This document shows, piece by piece, positions 63,205 through 64,000 of a stretch of 64,000 nt of DNA. The notes beneath the pieces are model-generated. The model saw only the letters and a list, made by a program, of their open reading frames with translations, was not told the origin of the DNA and made no database searches. Within the stretch, counting starts at the first letter, position 1. Each line of letters opens with the position of its first letter. Origin of the DNA: an uncultured Prevotella sp. (GTDB lineage: Bacteria > Bacteroidota > Bacteroidia > Bacteroidales > Bacteroidaceae); NCBI GenBank assembly GCA_946402275.1, contig CAMIVY010000004.1:62001-126000 (forward strand). Reading direction: 5' to 3'. A program made the position numbers and the translations under genes.

Positions 63205-64000
63205 CTATTGATACTGTTTCTTGTTTTCAGTAAATACTTCATTATATAATTTTAGTAAGGCTTCTGCGGTCTTTCTCCATGAGAAGAGTTTGGCACGCTC
63301 TAATCCAATCTCTTTTTGTTTATTATAAAATAGCTCGTCGCTTTCTAGGCGAAGCATCATCTGCGTAATTTCTTCACTGTTCTCAGGATTAATGAGAATA
63401 GCATCTTTTCCACCTATCTCTGGCATTGACGACGTGTTACTTGTAATCACTGGAGTACCGCAAGCCATTGCTTCAAGCAACGGAATGCCAAAGCTCTCTC
63501 TTAATGAGGTATAGAGAAATGCAAATGCACTATTATAGATAGAGGGCAAGTCACTATTCACAATATACCCTGGCATTACGATGTCTTCTCGAATATTTTC
63601 AATATGATTGTGTTCAATAATACCATTCAAATAATTGGGGTCAAGATCGGCCATTAGCAATTTGCGCTTTACGTCTGAACGCTTAAGATATTTTGAATAA
63701 GCAATCAACGTTCTTTCCGTATTCTTTTTGGGATCTGTATTACCAAGAAAGAAGAAATAACCTTTCTCAGGAATATACTTTTTATAAACTTCTTCTTTAT
63801 CTTCCAGAGGTCTGAACCAGTTGTTATATCCATTGTAAATCATGGCCATCCGTTCGCGAGGAATGTTCAATTTAGAAATGATATTCTCCATTTCAAAATT
63901 TGAAACGGTAATGATACGTTGGCATTTATCCAAAATGCGAGGTACATTTAGCCTTCTATATAGCCAACCCATGTTTTGGTATAATGAATGATTCTGCTTG
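63205..64000 (-). CDS. GT4-family glycosyltransferase, 5' end beyond the window
   Basis: The C-terminal 264 residues of a GT4 enzyme; the frame continues open to the window edge (KQNHSLYQNMGWLYRRLNVP), and full-length relatives are about 360 residues, so about 100 N-terminal residues are missing. Donor-half motifs are RIITVSNFEMENI near the start, FFLGNTDPKKNTERTLIAYS, and TSLRESFGIPLLEAMACGTPVITSN. An in-frame ATG at 63972 exists but is internal by homology style. Confidence 0.85.
   Translation of the reverse strand, partial: KQNHSLYQNMGWLYRRLNVPRILDKCQRIITVSNFEMENIISKLNIPRERMAMIYNGYNNWFRPLEDKEEVYKKYIPEKGYFFFLGNTDPKKNTERTLIAYSKYLKRSDVKRKLLMADLDPNYLNGIIEHNHIENIREDIVMPGYIVNSDLPSIYNSAFAFLYTSLRESFGIPLLEAMACGTPVITSNTSSMPEIGGKDAILINPENSEEITQMMLRLESDELFYNKQKEIGLERAKLFSWRKTAEALLKLYNEVFTENKKQYQ

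Noticed and set aside
63205..63972. Complete short glycosyltransferase starting at 63972
   Set aside because: The frame continues to the window edge and GT4 proteins need about 100 more N-terminal residues.

Overview
The window looks like a chromosome segment of a Prevotella-type member of the Bacteroidota. The evidence is a SusC/SusD glycan-uptake pair with TIG-domain surface lipoproteins, an 11-subunit complex I with fused NuoCD and no NuoEFG, a type IX secretion C-terminal domain, a Bacteroidota HU-related protein, DUF3078, DUF1573 and DUF1846 proteins, and -7 promoter boxes of the form TAnnTTTG in front of most operons. No rRNA, tRNA, CRISPR array or complete autonomous insertion sequence was seen.

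Layout. (1) 50-2392: a large MscS-type channel, divergent from a BadF-type kinase and a GH5_7 mannanase (2471-4699). (2) 4856-25838: a mannan/glucomannan utilisation locus in two divergent operons. The leftward operon (19182 to 4856) holds SusC, SusD, two TIG-domain glycan-binding lipoproteins, two GH5 enzymes of subfamily-4 type and two GH26 mannanases. The rightward operon (19556 to 25838) holds a CE7-type esterase, a third GH26, a GH130 mannosylglucose phosphorylase, a GPH-type sugar symporter and a mannobiose 2-epimerase. Together they give the known route: surface cutting, SusCD import, periplasmic cutting and deacetylation, import of mannobiose, epimerisation to mannosylglucose, and phosphorolysis to mannose-1-phosphate plus glucose. 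No alpha-galactosidase and no classical PUL regulator is present. (3) 25977-26189: a small HTH protein. (4) 26334-36719: nuoABCDHIJKLMN, closed by a strong terminator. (5) 36812-38707: a REP-associated-type HUH transposase with an unusual C-terminal half, divergent from an HU-related gene whose leader carries an array of palindromes at an exact 22-bp period. (6) 38782-42328: uvrA and a T9SS-cargo-like protein. (7) 42422-49511: a rightward set with a LysM/periplasmic-binding protein, a PorT-like barrel, a POT peptide transporter, NhaC, an EEP-family hydrolase and a Kv-like channel. (8) 49501-56840: leftward yidC, DUF1846, an S9 peptidase and an MFSD1-like transporter. (9) 56939-61442: DUF3078, DUF1573 (reverse strand), aspS, a winged-helix protein with a histone-H1-like tail, and a small unknown. 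(10) 61446-64000: leftward glycan-synthesis genes (acetyltransferase and two GT4 glycosyltransferases), the last cut by the window edge.

The least expected signals are repeats. Two unrelated short palindromes occur in arrays with the same exact 22-bp period (38065-38174 and 51155-51220). A family of purine-rich 7-bp repeats (consensus near AATGAGA) recurs at many sites: as MITE-like inverted arms, beside terminators, as in-frame insertions in enzymes, and as the hydrophobic core of two signal peptides.
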